DNA of 40,407 nucleotides from Candidatus Colenecus caballi (GTDB lineage Bacteria > Bacteroidota > Bacteroidia > Bacteroidales > Bacteroidaceae): the NCBI GenBank assembly GCA_018065615.1, contig JAGHSY010000035.1:1-40407 (forward strand), read 5' to 3'. Shown piece by piece: positions 24,488-32,974 of this stretch (positions are counted from its first letter, which is position 1; every line of letters begins with the position of its first letter). The notes under the pieces were generated by a model, which searched no databases, was not told where the DNA came from, and saw only the letters and a program-made list of their open reading frames with translations. The position numbers were made by a program, and so were the translations under genes.

Positions 24488-26794
24488 ATGGACAGGATTG
24501 TCACAAAAACGCTATTATGCTATGCACTGCTGTTGTGTATGGCTTCCTGCTCCGTATATAAATTCGTTCCGGAAGGTGAATACCTGCTTGACAAGGTCGA
24601 TGTCACCACATCGGACAAATCAGTCAGGGATTTGTCTGAATTCAGGAACTATTCTTATCAGACACCAAATTCCAAATGGTTCGGACTTTTCCGTCTCCCG
24701 CTAAGAATATATTCTCTGTCTGGAACATCAAATCCGGACCGTGGAATCAACCGCATGCTCCGCAATCTGGGCGAGGAACCGGTCATAAGTGATCCGCTGC
24801 TGACTGAAGCCACGCGTATTGAAATGCAGCGTGCCCTGATGAATGAGGGATACCTGAATGCCGGTGTCAATGTCAGCACATTGCAGTCAAGGAAGCCCAA
24901 GGTCACCGTACGGTATGATCTGGTTCCCGGCAGGATGTTCGTGGTCGATACTGTCAGGGTCACGGTGATGGATCCGGAAATTGACCGCCTGCTGCAGGAG
25001 AATGCCGGAACGTCACTGCTCAGGGAAGGTATGAATCTTGATGCTGGTGTCCTTAATGACGAACGGAACAGGATTGTAAGCCTGCTCCACAACAACGGCT
25101 ACTACCGTTTCAACAAGGATTACATATCATTCGTGGCCGATACGGCCAGCGGCAGTGACAGGGTGGGGCTGAGAATGGTCATTTCCCCATCGGCCGGCGG
25201 ACGCGGACATTTGCGTTATACGATATCGGACATAGACTATATCTTAGCGGATAATGCCGGTGCGGCACAGTTGTCAGAGTCCGATATGTGTGCTGTGCAG
25301 GCAGACGGGTTCAGGGTTCTGCATTCGGACTGTGACGGCAAACCGTCACTCAGACCGGGAGTCATTTCAAAGCATTCGTTCCTGCGTGAGGGTATGGAGT
25401 ATGACAATGATTCAATTTCAAAGACATATTCTTCCCTGATGCGGCTTGGAGTGCTAAGCTATTCGAACATAAGGCTGGATACCGTACCCGGTACGGATGA
25501 CAGACTTAAGGCAAGCGTGTATATGTTCAAACTGCCAAAGCATTCGTTCACGTTTGAAATGGAGGGGACCAACACCGCCGGTGACCTTGGTGCTGCCGCA
25601 TCGATGTCTTTGTCTGACAGGAACCTGTTCCGCGGATCGGAGCAGCTGACGGTCAAACTGCGCGGTGCTTATGAATCGATTTCAAATCTGCCGGGATATA
25701 CCGGTGACACATATCTGGAATACGGTCTTGAAGCAAATCTTGATTTCCCGGAGTTCCTTGTCCCGTTCATGTCACAGGAACTTCAGCGCCGCAGTCAGGC
25801 AACGTCCCGTTTCAGTGTCAAAATCAATGCCCAGCAGCGTCCTGAATTCAAAAAGACCATTTTTTCGGCCGGCTGGAGCTACAGCTGGACTGACACGTGG
25901 CGCAAATCACACAAACTAGATGTTATTGATCTTAACTATCTGGTCGTTCCATGGATTTCAGACCATTTCAGGGCTGAATATCTGGACCCCATCACTTCAA
26001 AGAAGTCTATTCTGAAATATAACTATGAGGACCTTCTCATAACGAAACTGGGTTATACCTTCTATTATTCCAATTCCCGTCTTGGTTCGACTGATCCGTT
26101 CCAATACACAGTCCGACTTGGCCTTGAGACATCAGGAAACGTGTTGGACGCTCTTGCAAAACCGCTTGAACTGGAACAGAATGAAAACGGACAGTACAAG
26201 TTCATGGGAATAGCTTTTGCCCAGTATGTGAAGCATGACTTTGCGTTTACGGCCAACTGGCGAATGGATGCCATCAACAACTTTGTCTTCCATTTGGAGT
26301 GGGGCGTAGCGGTCCCTTATGGCAATTCCACCAGCCTTCCATTTGAAAAGCGCTATTTCTCAGGTGGTGCAAACAGTGTACGCGGTTGGGCTGTCCGAGA
26401 ACTCGGTCCCGGAAAATTCAAGGGCGATGACAGAACAATAGACTACATCAAACAGTCCGGTGACATAAAATTGGGAGCCAGTCTGGAATACCGTTCCAAA
26501 CTGTTCTGGAAATTAAACGGTGCCGCATTCATCGATGCCGGCAACATCTGGACAATACGTGACTATTCGGAACAGCCGGGCGGCATGTTCAAGTTCAATA
26601 CGTTCTACAAACAGATTGCCGTTGCATACGGATTGGGATTAAGGGTTGACCTGGGTTTCCTTGTGCTCCGGTTCGATGGCGGTATGAAGGCTTACAATCC
26701 GTCAGGGAAGTCGCTTTACAGGCGTCTGCCGCTGATACATCCTTCGTTTGACCGTGACTTTGCCTTCCATCTGGCTGTAGGCTATCCGTTCTGA
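24488..26794 (+). CDS. tamL: Lipidated BamA/TamA-family outer-membrane protein (TamL-like)
   Basis: A 768-residue Omp85-family protein. The N-terminus is a lipoprotein signal (LLCYALLLCMASCS, Cys 21), then POTRA-like repeats (about 30-390, e.g. MQRALMNEGYLNAGVNV, VSLLHNNGYYRFNKDYISF), then a 16-strand-type barrel ending FAFHLAVGYPF. The barrel hallmark ANSVRGWAVRELGPG is present. Lipidation plus the Omp85 barrel matches TamL, the Bacteroidota counterpart of TamA that works with TamB in envelope assembly; no tamB is adjacent. I chose ATG 24488 over the TTG at 24482. The MBL-fold gene follows after 46 bp. Confidence 0.82.
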   Translation: MDRIVTKTLLCYALLLCMASCSVYKFVPEGEYLLDKVDVTTSDKSVRDLSEFRNYSYQTPNSKWFGLFRLPLRIYSLSGTSNPDRGINRMLRNLGEEPVISDPLLTEATRIEMQRALMNEGYLNAGVNVSTLQSRKPKVTVRYDLVPGRMFVVDTVRVTVMDPEIDRLLQENAGTSLLREGMNLDAGVLNDERNRIVSLLHNNGYYRFNKDYISFVADTASGSDRVGLRMVISPSAGGRGHLRYTISDIDYILADNAGAAQLSESDMCAVQADGFRVLHSDCDGKPSLRPGVISKHSFLREGMEYDNDSISKTYSSLMRLGVLSYSNIRLDTVPGTDDRLKASVYMFKLPKHSFTFEMEGTNTAGDLGAAASMSLSDRNLFRGSEQLTVKLRGAYESISNLPGYTGDTYLEYGLEANLDFPEFLVPFMSQELQRRSQATSRFSVKINAQQRPEFKKTIFSAGWSYSWTDTWRKSHKLDVIDLNYLVVPWISDHFRAEYLDPITSKKSILKYNYEDLLITKLGYTFYYSNSRLGSTDPFQYTVRLGLETSGNVLDALAKPLELEQNENGQYKFMGIAFAQYVKHDFAFTANWRMDAINNFVFHLEWGVAVPYGNSTSLPFEKRYFSGGANSVRGWAVRELGPGKFKGDDRTIDYIKQSGDIKLGASLEYRSKLFWKLNGAAFIDAGNIWTIRDYSEQPGGMFKFNTFYKQIAVAYGLGLRVDLGFLVLRFDGGMKAYNPSGKSLYRRLPLIHPSFDRDFAFHLAVGYPF

Positions 26795-26840
26795 TTGGCT
26801 TTCCGGGTAATGAAAATGAAAAAGATAAAACAATATAGAA

Positions 26841-27644
26841 ATGAAGATCCACTTTATGAGTCTGTCAAGTGGAAGCAGCGGCAACTGCTACTATCTTGGT
26901 ACAGAAGAACATGCTATTCTGATTGACGCCGGCATTCCTGTCAAGCAGATCAAAAGTTTCCTGAAGGATGCCGGAGTACAGTTTGAAAAGATTATGGGCG
27001 TCTTTGTCACCCATGATCATGCAGACCATATCAAGGCCTTGGGCAATCTGGGCGAGAAATGTGCTTTGCCGGTCTTTGCCACAAAGGAAACCCATTCCGG
27101 TATCAATAACAATTACTGCATGACAGAGAAACTGAGCAGTTGTGTGCGTTACGTGGAAAAGGAGGTTCCATTCCAGTTCAACGAATTTGAAGTGACTCCT
27201 TTTGAGGTGCCGCATGACGGAACGGACAATGTCGGTTATCGTGTGCGCGTTGACGGCCGGACTTTCTGTTTTGTCACTGACCTTGGACACATTACCGAGA
27301 CCGCGTCAAAGTACATACTTCAGGCACAGTATCTGATAATGGAAGCCAACTATGATGAGGACATGCTGCGCATGGGCAATTATCCGAAATTCCTGAAAGA
27401 CCGCATTGTCAGTCCTCAAGGGCATTTGAGCAACAGGACAACTGCAAAATTCCTGGCTCAGAATATGACTCCTGATTTGAAATACATCTGGCTGTGCCAT
27501 CTGAGCGGTGAAAACAACCACCCGGAGATAGCTTACAAGACTGTTGAATATGAACTGCGCGGTGTTGGAATCATACCGGGAAAAGACGTCCAGCTGTGCG
27601 CATTGAAGCGTACGACTCCAAGCCAGCTGTATGTGTTCGAATAA
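26841..27644 (+). CDS. Metallo-beta-lactamase-fold hydrolase (WalJ/YycJ-like)
   Basis: A 267-residue MBL-fold enzyme. Metal-binding motifs are intact: THDHADH (57-63), the downstream histidine in FEVPHDGTDNVGY, and the aspartate in FVTDLGH; CHLSGENNHPE completes the site. The opening HFMSLSSGSSGNCYYLG is typical of the YycJ/WalJ group, linked in Firmicutes to cell-wall and DNA-repair phenotypes and predicted to be a 5' exonuclease. Its role here is unknown. It lies 46 bp after the tamL-like gene and ends just before a terminator. Confidence 0.88.
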   Translation: MKIHFMSLSSGSSGNCYYLGTEEHAILIDAGIPVKQIKSFLKDAGVQFEKIMGVFVTHDHADHIKALGNLGEKCALPVFATKETHSGINNNYCMTEKLSSCVRYVEKEVPFQFNEFEVTPFEVPHDGTDNVGYRVRVDGRTFCFVTDLGHITETASKYILQAQYLIMEANYDEDMLRMGNYPKFLKDRIVSPQGHLSNRTTAKFLAQNMTPDLKYIWLCHLSGENNHPEIAYKTVEYELRGVGIIPGKDVQLCALKRTTPSQLYVFE

Positions 27645-27674
27645 AGAGTTTTTTCTGCAAAAAAATCTCTTTTT
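27645..27674 (+). terminator. Terminator after the MBL-fold gene
   Basis: AGAG-TTTTTT pairs with AAAAAA-CTCT across a short loop and is followed by T5. An A/T-rich but well-placed hairpin 1 bp after the stop codon. Confidence 0.65.
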
Positions 27675-27676
27675 CG

Positions 27677-27708
27677 CTTGGCGGTATCAATGGAAAGGAG
27701 TACCTTTG
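27677..27708 (+). promoter_or_regulatory. Promoter of tRNA-Lys
   Basis: CTTG (27677-27680), 20 bp, TACCTTTG (27701-27708), 24 bp before the mature tRNA 5' end. Confidence 0.75.
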
Positions 27709-27732
27709 CATCGCTTTTGAGAAATAAAGCAT

Positions 27733-27805
27733 GCGCGATTAGCTCAGTTGGTAGAGCAACTGACTCTTAATCAGTGGGTCCAGGGTTCGAATCCCTGATC
27801 GCGTA
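27733..27805 (+). tRNA. tRNA-Lys (anticodon CTT)
   Basis: A 73-base tRNA with all arms: acceptor GCGCGAT / ATCGCGT (first pair G-T), D arm GCTC-AGTTGGTA-GAGC, anticodon stem ACTGA / TCAGT with loop CTCTTAA giving anticodon CTT for AAG codons, T arm CAGGG-TTCGAAT-CCCTG, discriminator A. The 3' CCA is not encoded. It has its own promoter and terminator. Confidence 0.97.
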
Positions 27806-27840
27806 CGAAAAAGGAGGTCGTTTGGCCTCCTTTTTTCGTA
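27804..27840. terminator. Bidirectional terminator abutting tRNA-Lys
   Basis: TACGAAAAAGGAGG pairs with CCTCC-TTTTTT-CGTA across an 8-base loop. The stem begins with the last two bases of the tRNA, so terminator folding and the tRNA 3' end overlap. Confidence 0.85.
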
Positions 27841-27854
27841 CCGTGCCGTTACGC

Positions 27855-27977
27855 TTGATTGGAATCAGTGAATATATTGCCCCGGTCGAAATTCCGTGGG
27901 GGCAAGTCATGTGCATTGCCAAGCTTGCAGCTGGAAAGCTCCTGAGGCCGATTCCTTGCAAGTTTGGCAATCAATCA
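27855..27977. other. Strongly folded intergenic element, candidate structured RNA
   Basis: Between two terminators lies a region with nested inverted repeats: outer TTGATT (27855-27860) / AATCAA (27969-27974); hairpin one TTGCCCC (27877-27883) / GGGGCAA (27899-27905); hairpin two TTGCCAAGCTTGCA (27916-27929) / TGCAAGTTTGGCAA (27957-27970), one G-T in 14 pairs. Inside hairpin two is AGCT-ggaa-AGCT. Together they form a possible three-way junction. No promoter is obvious. It could be a small RNA, a short palindromic mobile remnant, or a decayed gene. Both strands can fold. Confidence 0.4.
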
Positions 27978-28011
27978 TAAAAAAAGAAAGGAGGTCTGTG
28001 CCTCCTTTCTT
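27978..28011 (-). terminator. Terminator of the fasciclin / hexuronate transcript
   Basis: On the minus strand AAGAAAGGAGG / CCTCCTTTCTT with a 6-base loop and a T run, 2 bp after the stop codon of the fasciclin gene. Confidence 0.9.
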
Positions 28012-28013
28012 AG

Positions 28014-30119
28014 TCAGTGTCTGTCCTCTTCGTTGTCATATACTTCCTTGGGAACCAGCTCAATGTAGTCAAAGCAGAATTGGGCGTCATCCTTGTCAAG
28101 AATCTGCTTGAACCGCAGGTAGTAGTCCATGTTGGCGTACATGTATTCTGTCGATAGGGTAAGGCGGCCCATGTGGTTCTGCTGGCGGTGGGATTCGTGG
28201 TTGTCATTGCAGACCAGCTGCGAATCAGGTCCCTTCATCCATCCGCGGTTCTTCATTGACTTGTCAAGGGCGGCAATTTCACTTTCCGATCCCAGATCGG
28301 CATCCGATACCCAACCCACATTGGGGTCGTCAAGGGTGACGCGCAGGTCCAGAGGCAGTCCCAGGGGCTTCCAGTCTTCATAGGTGATGTCAGCTCCGGG
28401 AGCGACAGCTGCCATGTAGAACTGGGCTATTCCGCAGTACTGTTCAAGAGCGCGGAACGACATTCTCAGCTGCCATGTGCCGCTGCGTGGAATGGGAGGC
28501 AGCTTGACGTACATGTCAAACAGGCCTTCAATGTCAACGGCGTCACCTTCATATGTATAGGTGTCATTGTCAACAGGGCGCAGGTGAATCTTGTAAACGT
28601 TGTTGTAGGCATGGAAATTGGTAGGTTCGACAAATCCGATGCTCCGCTTGCCGCTGCCTTCATAAGGATATGCTCCGCGTGCACCCGATGTGATGAAATC
28701 GGGCGAAAGGGTTCCGCAGTCAATTCTCAGACGTCTGTTCAGCACTTTGTCTGTGACTTCCTGATCATAAACCAGTATTTTGTCAATGTAGTGGATCATG
28801 CCGTTCATGGCAATCTGTTCAACTGGTGTCTGGTTGATGCGGTCCATTTCATCGCTGCTCAGAATCTTGACGCCGGGAATCTGTGCACCTTTGAATGCCC
28901 TGCTGCCGTTTCCTTCTCTGCCAAGGCGGTTGATATAGACGTCACCTATGACTTTCTCTTCGCTGTATTCCGTTGAGATTCGCATCATTGAGTTGGGAGC
29001 CAATGTGGTGAAATAGTCTTCTGGATCTGTCAGTCCGTTGTTGAATGTCTTGATCATGTCACGTCTGGTGTTGAAATTGTCATGACCGGCAACGAATGGA
29101 AGAATGTGGTATGCAAGGAAGCGGTTCAGTGAATTGAACGGACTCTTGAGGTCTGTGGAATCGGCTGATTCAGGATAAATGGGATCATATACTCTCTTGG
29201 CATACGCAATCAGTTCATCCAGATTGTGGATGTCGTTCTGCGCAAAGAGTTCATCGGTCTCTACGAAGATGGTGTAACTGGTCTTTTTCTTGTCCCAGAA
29301 CAGCAGCTGGTACTTTCTTGAAGATGCATTAAGGGTGACCCTGCTGTTCTCGTCAAGTGAATCGGAATCGACTGTTCCTATCTTGTAGTCGTAATCATAA
29401 TACTTGCCAAGTTTGTCAACGGTCATGAAACCGGCTTCCTTTAGGGCCTGTGCAAACAGTGTGGTGTGCGGATTGTTGACAATCAGGTCATAGACATAGT
29501 TGCCGGTGAAATCAATGCATCTGTCAATGGTGTGGACAACTCCGTTCTGGCAGGAATCGTCCTTTTCCATGATATGTGAGAACTTGTTGACTGTGCGGAC
29601 AAGACGGTATGCGGTGTCACCGTTCTCTTCGATATGATGCATTACGGAGTCAAATGAAAGCATCAGGAAGCGGTCATTCATGTTGACCTTGGGAAACACT
29701 CCCTGCTCCATTTCACCGACATAGCAGGTTATGCCTTCCACCAGATGGGTCCAGGCAAGGGTGTCGCAGTCTTCCTTGGGCAGTTCTTCAACGCTGTGAT
29801 AGGGTTCTCCGCGCATTCTGATTCCGCGTTCAACCAGGAAAGAGTCTATGCCTTCATTGTATGGGGCAAAGCATGTATGGTATCCGTATGTCTGGAGTTC
29901 GGTCCATATTCCGGCTCTTTTAAGAACTTCGATGAACTTGCTGAAATCTTCAGAGCGCCTTTCCAGTTCATCGGATATGGTGGCACCGGTGAATGTGTAG
30001 TACGTTCCGGGATGCTGTTCATTCCAGAGGTCAGAACATGATGTCTGGAATAGTGAAATGACACATAATGCAGTGCCTGCCAGTGCGGCTGTGAATTTGG
30101 AAAGGATTTTTGCCTTCAT
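28014..30119 (-). CDS. Fasciclin-domain lipoprotein
   Basis: A 701-residue predicted surface lipoprotein, lipobox FQTSC (Cys 28 counted from ATG 30119). It has two fasciclin-like regions: the first about 45-190 (FSKFIEVLKRAGIWTEL, YHTCFAPYNEGIDSFL, THLVEGITCYVGEM), the second about 205-430 (LFAQALKEAGFMTVDKLGKY, TIFVETDELFAQN, NRFLAYHILPFV, IDKILVYDQEV). The last 200 residues are beta-rich and resemble a galactose-binding-like fold (MYVKLPPIPRSGTWQLRMSF). Fasciclin domains mediate adhesion or sugar binding. It sits 95 bp behind uxaC without a clear promoter of its own. ATG 30119 was chosen over an upstream TTG. Confidence 0.8.
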   Translation of the reverse strand: MKAKILSKFTAALAGTALCVISLFQTSCSDLWNEQHPGTYYTFTGATISDELERRSEDFSKFIEVLKRAGIWTELQTYGYHTCFAPYNEGIDSFLVERGIRMRGEPYHSVEELPKEDCDTLAWTHLVEGITCYVGEMEQGVFPKVNMNDRFLMLSFDSVMHHIEENGDTAYRLVRTVNKFSHIMEKDDSCQNGVVHTIDRCIDFTGNYVYDLIVNNPHTTLFAQALKEAGFMTVDKLGKYYDYDYKIGTVDSDSLDENSRVTLNASSRKYQLLFWDKKKTSYTIFVETDELFAQNDIHNLDELIAYAKRVYDPIYPESADSTDLKSPFNSLNRFLAYHILPFVAGHDNFNTRRDMIKTFNNGLTDPEDYFTTLAPNSMMRISTEYSEEKVIGDVYINRLGREGNGSRAFKGAQIPGVKILSSDEMDRINQTPVEQIAMNGMIHYIDKILVYDQEVTDKVLNRRLRIDCGTLSPDFITSGARGAYPYEGSGKRSIGFVEPTNFHAYNNVYKIHLRPVDNDTYTYEGDAVDIEGLFDMYVKLPPIPRSGTWQLRMSFRALEQYCGIAQFYMAAVAPGADITYEDWKPLGLPLDLRVTLDDPNVGWVSDADLGSESEIAALDKSMKNRGWMKGPDSQLVCNDNHESHRQQNHMGRLTLSTEYMYANMDYYLRFKQILDKDDAQFCFDYIELVPKEVYDNEEDRH

Positions 30120-30173
30120 TGATGAGAACAATAGGTTAGTCAGGTTATATTTCTTTACATATATTCATTCCGG

Positions 30174-30219
30174 CAAAAGGTTAAATTGCTGCGACTCTAT
30201 TTGTTTCAAAAGGTTTAAA
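30174..30219. repeat. Short direct repeat before the fasciclin gene
   Basis: CAAAAGGTTAAA (30174-30185) and CAAAAGGTTTAAA (30207-30219), 33 bp apart, in the uxaC-fasciclin gap and over the uxaC stop. They could be a regulator site or chance in A/T-rich sequence. Confidence 0.25.
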
Positions 30220-31617
30220 ATTTGAAGAAATTCTTAGCGTTGTAGTAGGAAATGTCTTCAACCATCTGCTCAATGCGCGGCATTTCGCTTGCTGGCAGTT
30301 CACCTTTTTCCACGTCATTGGCAAGGAGATTGCACAGAATGCGTCTGAAATATTCGTGGCGGGCGTATGACACGAATGAGCGGCTGTCGGTCAGCATTCC
30401 GACAAAGCGTGAAAGCAGTCCAAGCATACTCAGGACGTTCATCTGCTGCTCCATGCCGTTCTTCTGGTCAAGGAACCACCAGCCGGCGCCCAGCTGCATC
30501 TTGCCTGGAACGCTTCCGTCCTGGAAATTGCCTATGGTTGTTGCCACCATCTCAAAGTCTGTAGGATTCAGGTTATAGACAATGGTCTTTGTCAGCTTGT
30601 CCATGCTGTTCAGACGGTCAAAGTATCTGTTCATGGCCTTGGCGGTAATGACTTGTGACATGGAGTCAAAGCCGGTGTCCTTGCCTATGGCACCAAACAT
30701 CTTTGTGTTCTGGTTGCGTATACGCCGTAATGGAACTGCTGTGTCCACCCTGTGTCGGCGTCCATCTTGCCGAACTCAAGCATCATGGCGCTCTTGAATT
30801 TGCGCATTTCGCTTTCATTCAATGCAGTACCGCCATAGACCTTGTTGAAAATGGCGTCAAGTTCAGCGGGAGTGAAGTCTTCGGCCAGGAATTCCTCAAA
30901 TCCGTGGTCACTCAGGCGGCAACCCATTGACTCAAAGTACTTGTGGCGTACAAGAAGTGCCTTGATAATGTCATCGAAACACTTTATCTGAACGCCGCTG
31001 ACAGCTGACAGCCTGTCTATGTACTGGCTGTATGCCTGCGGGTTTTCCACGGCCATTGCCATGTCAGGGCGCCAGGTTGGCAGGACCTTGACCTTGAAGC
31101 CGCTGTCCTTAACCTGCTTGTGGTATTCAAGGGAATCTACGGGGTCGTCAGTAGTGCAGACAGTTTCAACGCCGTATTTCAGCATAAGGTTTTTAGCGCT
31201 GAATTCCGGACTCTGCAGCTTTTCGTTGCATTCGTCGTAGATTTCCTTTGCCGTATCGGGATTGAGCACCTTTTCAATGCCGAACGCGGTCTTCAGTTCC
31301 AGGTGGGTCCAGTGGTATAGCGGGTTGCGCATGCAGTAGGGCATGGTCTCGGCCCATTTCCGGAATTTTTCCCAGTCCGATGCGTTACCGGTTATGTACT
31401 TTTCATCTATGCCGTTGGTGCGCAGGGCACGCCATTTGTAGTGGTCTCCGCCAAGCCAAAGTTCGGTGATTGAACGGAAACGGTGGTCTTCAGCAACTTC
31501 CTGCGGATTGAGATGACAGTGGTAGTCAATGATTGGCAGGCTTTTGGCATGGTCGTGATACAGATGACGTGCTGTATCGGACTGCAGGAGAAAATCTTCG
31601 TGAATGAATGGTTTCAT
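30215..31617 (-). pseudogene. uxaC: Uronate isomerase gene split by a one-base frameshift
   Basis: UxaC interconverts galacturonate/tagaturonate and glucuronate/fructuronate. Codons from 31617 give the N-terminal 293 or so residues (metal site IIDYHCHLNP; VCTTDDPVDSLEYH) up to GWTQQFHYGV near 30722. The rest (RNQNTKMFGAIGKDTGFDS, GWWFLDQKNG, LTDSRSFVSYARHEYFRRI) continues in another frame to 30215. Adding one base near 30720 restores a full-length protein of about 467 residues, the family norm, with no other damage. This is either a sequencing or assembly error or a very recent mutation. It follows uxaE by 18 bp. Confidence 0.9.
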
Positions 31618-31635
31618 ATTGTAATAAGGTTAGTT

Positions 31636-32883
31636 TCAGATCAGTCTTGCAATGTGTCTTTCAAGTATGTTCTCCTGAACCTGGGCGCCAACGACCGCGC
31701 TGTTGCGTTCAAGGGCTGCGTAGAATTCAGGACCGTTTTCGGCGGCCAGCTTGTAGCTTACATGGACAAGCTGGCGGAAATCCGGGTTGTACATGGGGTC
31801 CTGACGGTTGTGACGCAGTGTACGGGCGTATTCATCGCCGCTCCAGGCTGCAATCTGTCCGGCCGTTGGAAGCTTTGACCTGTCAATGTCAATGACGGTG
31901 GCGTAGGGGATGCACAGTTCCTCCATGCGTCCAAGGGCTTCAATGGCTATCTTCTTGGCCAGCTCAAGCGCACCGGCGTCAGCAAGGGCAAGTCCGATGT
32001 TCTCTTCAAGCCAGGTGGTGCCTGCGGTCTTTATGTGGATACCCTTGTCGTATTTGTGTATCAGCCGGCCCATTATGGGGTAGATTGAGAACTTGTCACT
32101 GCCGGAATGTATGCTCAGCTTCAGGTCTTGCGGCAGAGCGAATTCCCTGACAGCAAAGTCAATGACCAGCAGGTCCTGCTCGAATTCCCTTTCAAACTGA
32201 GCCGTGTCACCCACATATTCCACACCTTTGTTGAAACGGCCTGTGAACTTTGGGGCAATGGTGTTCAGGGGAATGTTCTCCTGTGCAAGAGCGCTCAGGA
32301 TGAAGAACATTTCAATTGGTGTCTGCGGGGCATCGACTTCATCCATGGACACTTCGGTCACAAAGTTGCCGGCACCTTTTTTCTCTGCAATGTGGCGGTA
32401 TATGCGTCCGGCCTCCTGAACTGCGAACAGGTATTTCCCGGCCATCTCCTCAAGCAGCTGACGGCTTATGGCAAACGGCTGCCCTATTCCTGGAATGGCC
32501 AGCATGCCTTCATATTTCATGTTGCGCTGAATGAACTGTGCCACAGACACGTCATCGGCCTTTTTGCCAATATAGTCTGCCACGTCTATCGTGAAGAAGT
32601 CCGATGCCTCTATGAAGCGGTCAACGTTGTTCATGTTGATGTGGTCTGCGTCAACGAAGTAACTGCCGCGGTAACCGAGTGCCTTTACTGCTGCATCGGC
32701 CTCAATGCGTGTGTCCATGGGACTGGTCCCTACAATCTGATGTTCGCGGTTTGACTTGTTCCAGACGGGAGTGAAGTCAATTCCGTATTTCTTTGATGCG
32801 TTGATGATTGCGGTAAGCTGTGCCTGACCTTCGTGAGAAAAGCGGTCGCCTGTGCCGAATGAATATTTTCCAAGTTTCTTCAT
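31636..32883 (-). CDS. uxaE: Tagaturonate epimerase (UxaE family)
   Basis: A 415-residue protein matching, as I recall it, the UxaE family first characterised in Thermotoga maritima, which epimerises D-tagaturonate to D-fructuronate. Visible marks: KYSFGTGDRFSHEGQAQL, PVWNKSNREH, GYRGSYFVDADHI, TEVSMDEVDAPQTP, NTIAPKFTGRFNKGV, KLSIHSGSDKFSIY, IHIKTAGTTWLEE and C-terminal NPDFRQLVHVSYKLA. Several His, Glu and Asp in these blocks are likely metal ligands, but I cannot assign them exactly. It heads the uxaE-uxaC-fasciclin run and is divergent from the SDR gene, which would use its product. Confidence 0.82.
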   Translation of the reverse strand: MKKLGKYSFGTGDRFSHEGQAQLTAIINASKKYGIDFTPVWNKSNREHQIVGTSPMDTRIEADAAVKALGYRGSYFVDADHINMNNVDRFIEASDFFTIDVADYIGKKADDVSVAQFIQRNMKYEGMLAIPGIGQPFAISRQLLEEMAGKYLFAVQEAGRIYRHIAEKKGAGNFVTEVSMDEVDAPQTPIEMFFILSALAQENIPLNTIAPKFTGRFNKGVEYVGDTAQFEREFEQDLLVIDFAVREFALPQDLKLSIHSGSDKFSIYPIMGRLIHKYDKGIHIKTAGTTWLEENIGLALADAGALELAKKIAIEALGRMEELCIPYATVIDIDRSKLPTAGQIAAWSGDEYARTLRHNRQDPMYNPDFRQLVHVSYKLAAENGPEFYAALERNSAVVGAQVQENILERHIARLI

Positions 32884-32901
32884 TTTGCGATTGTGTAAAA
32901 T

Positions 32902-32947
32902 ACTTTTTGTAAAAATACGTCAAAAGTCTGGCAATTGACTACTTTTG
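32902..32947. promoter_or_regulatory. Divergent control region between uxaE and the SDR gene
   Basis: The plus-strand -7 element TACTTTTG is at 32940-32947 for the SDR gene; on the minus strand TTTTG (32926-32922) precedes a TATTTTAC box by 18 bp for uxaE. Overlapping them are inverted repeats ACTTTT / AAAAGT (32902-32907, 32922-32927) and AAAAGTC / GACT (32922-32928, 32937-32940), possible sites for a hexuronate regulator. No regulator gene is nearby. Confidence 0.45.
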
Positions 32948-32974
32948 CAATAAAGAATTATAACCGAAAACTGT

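Noticed and set aside
27767-27980. Frames of about 67 codons on both strands across tRNA-Lys
   Set aside because: They run through the tRNA and its terminator and have no family marks; only the later part is noted as a possible remnant.
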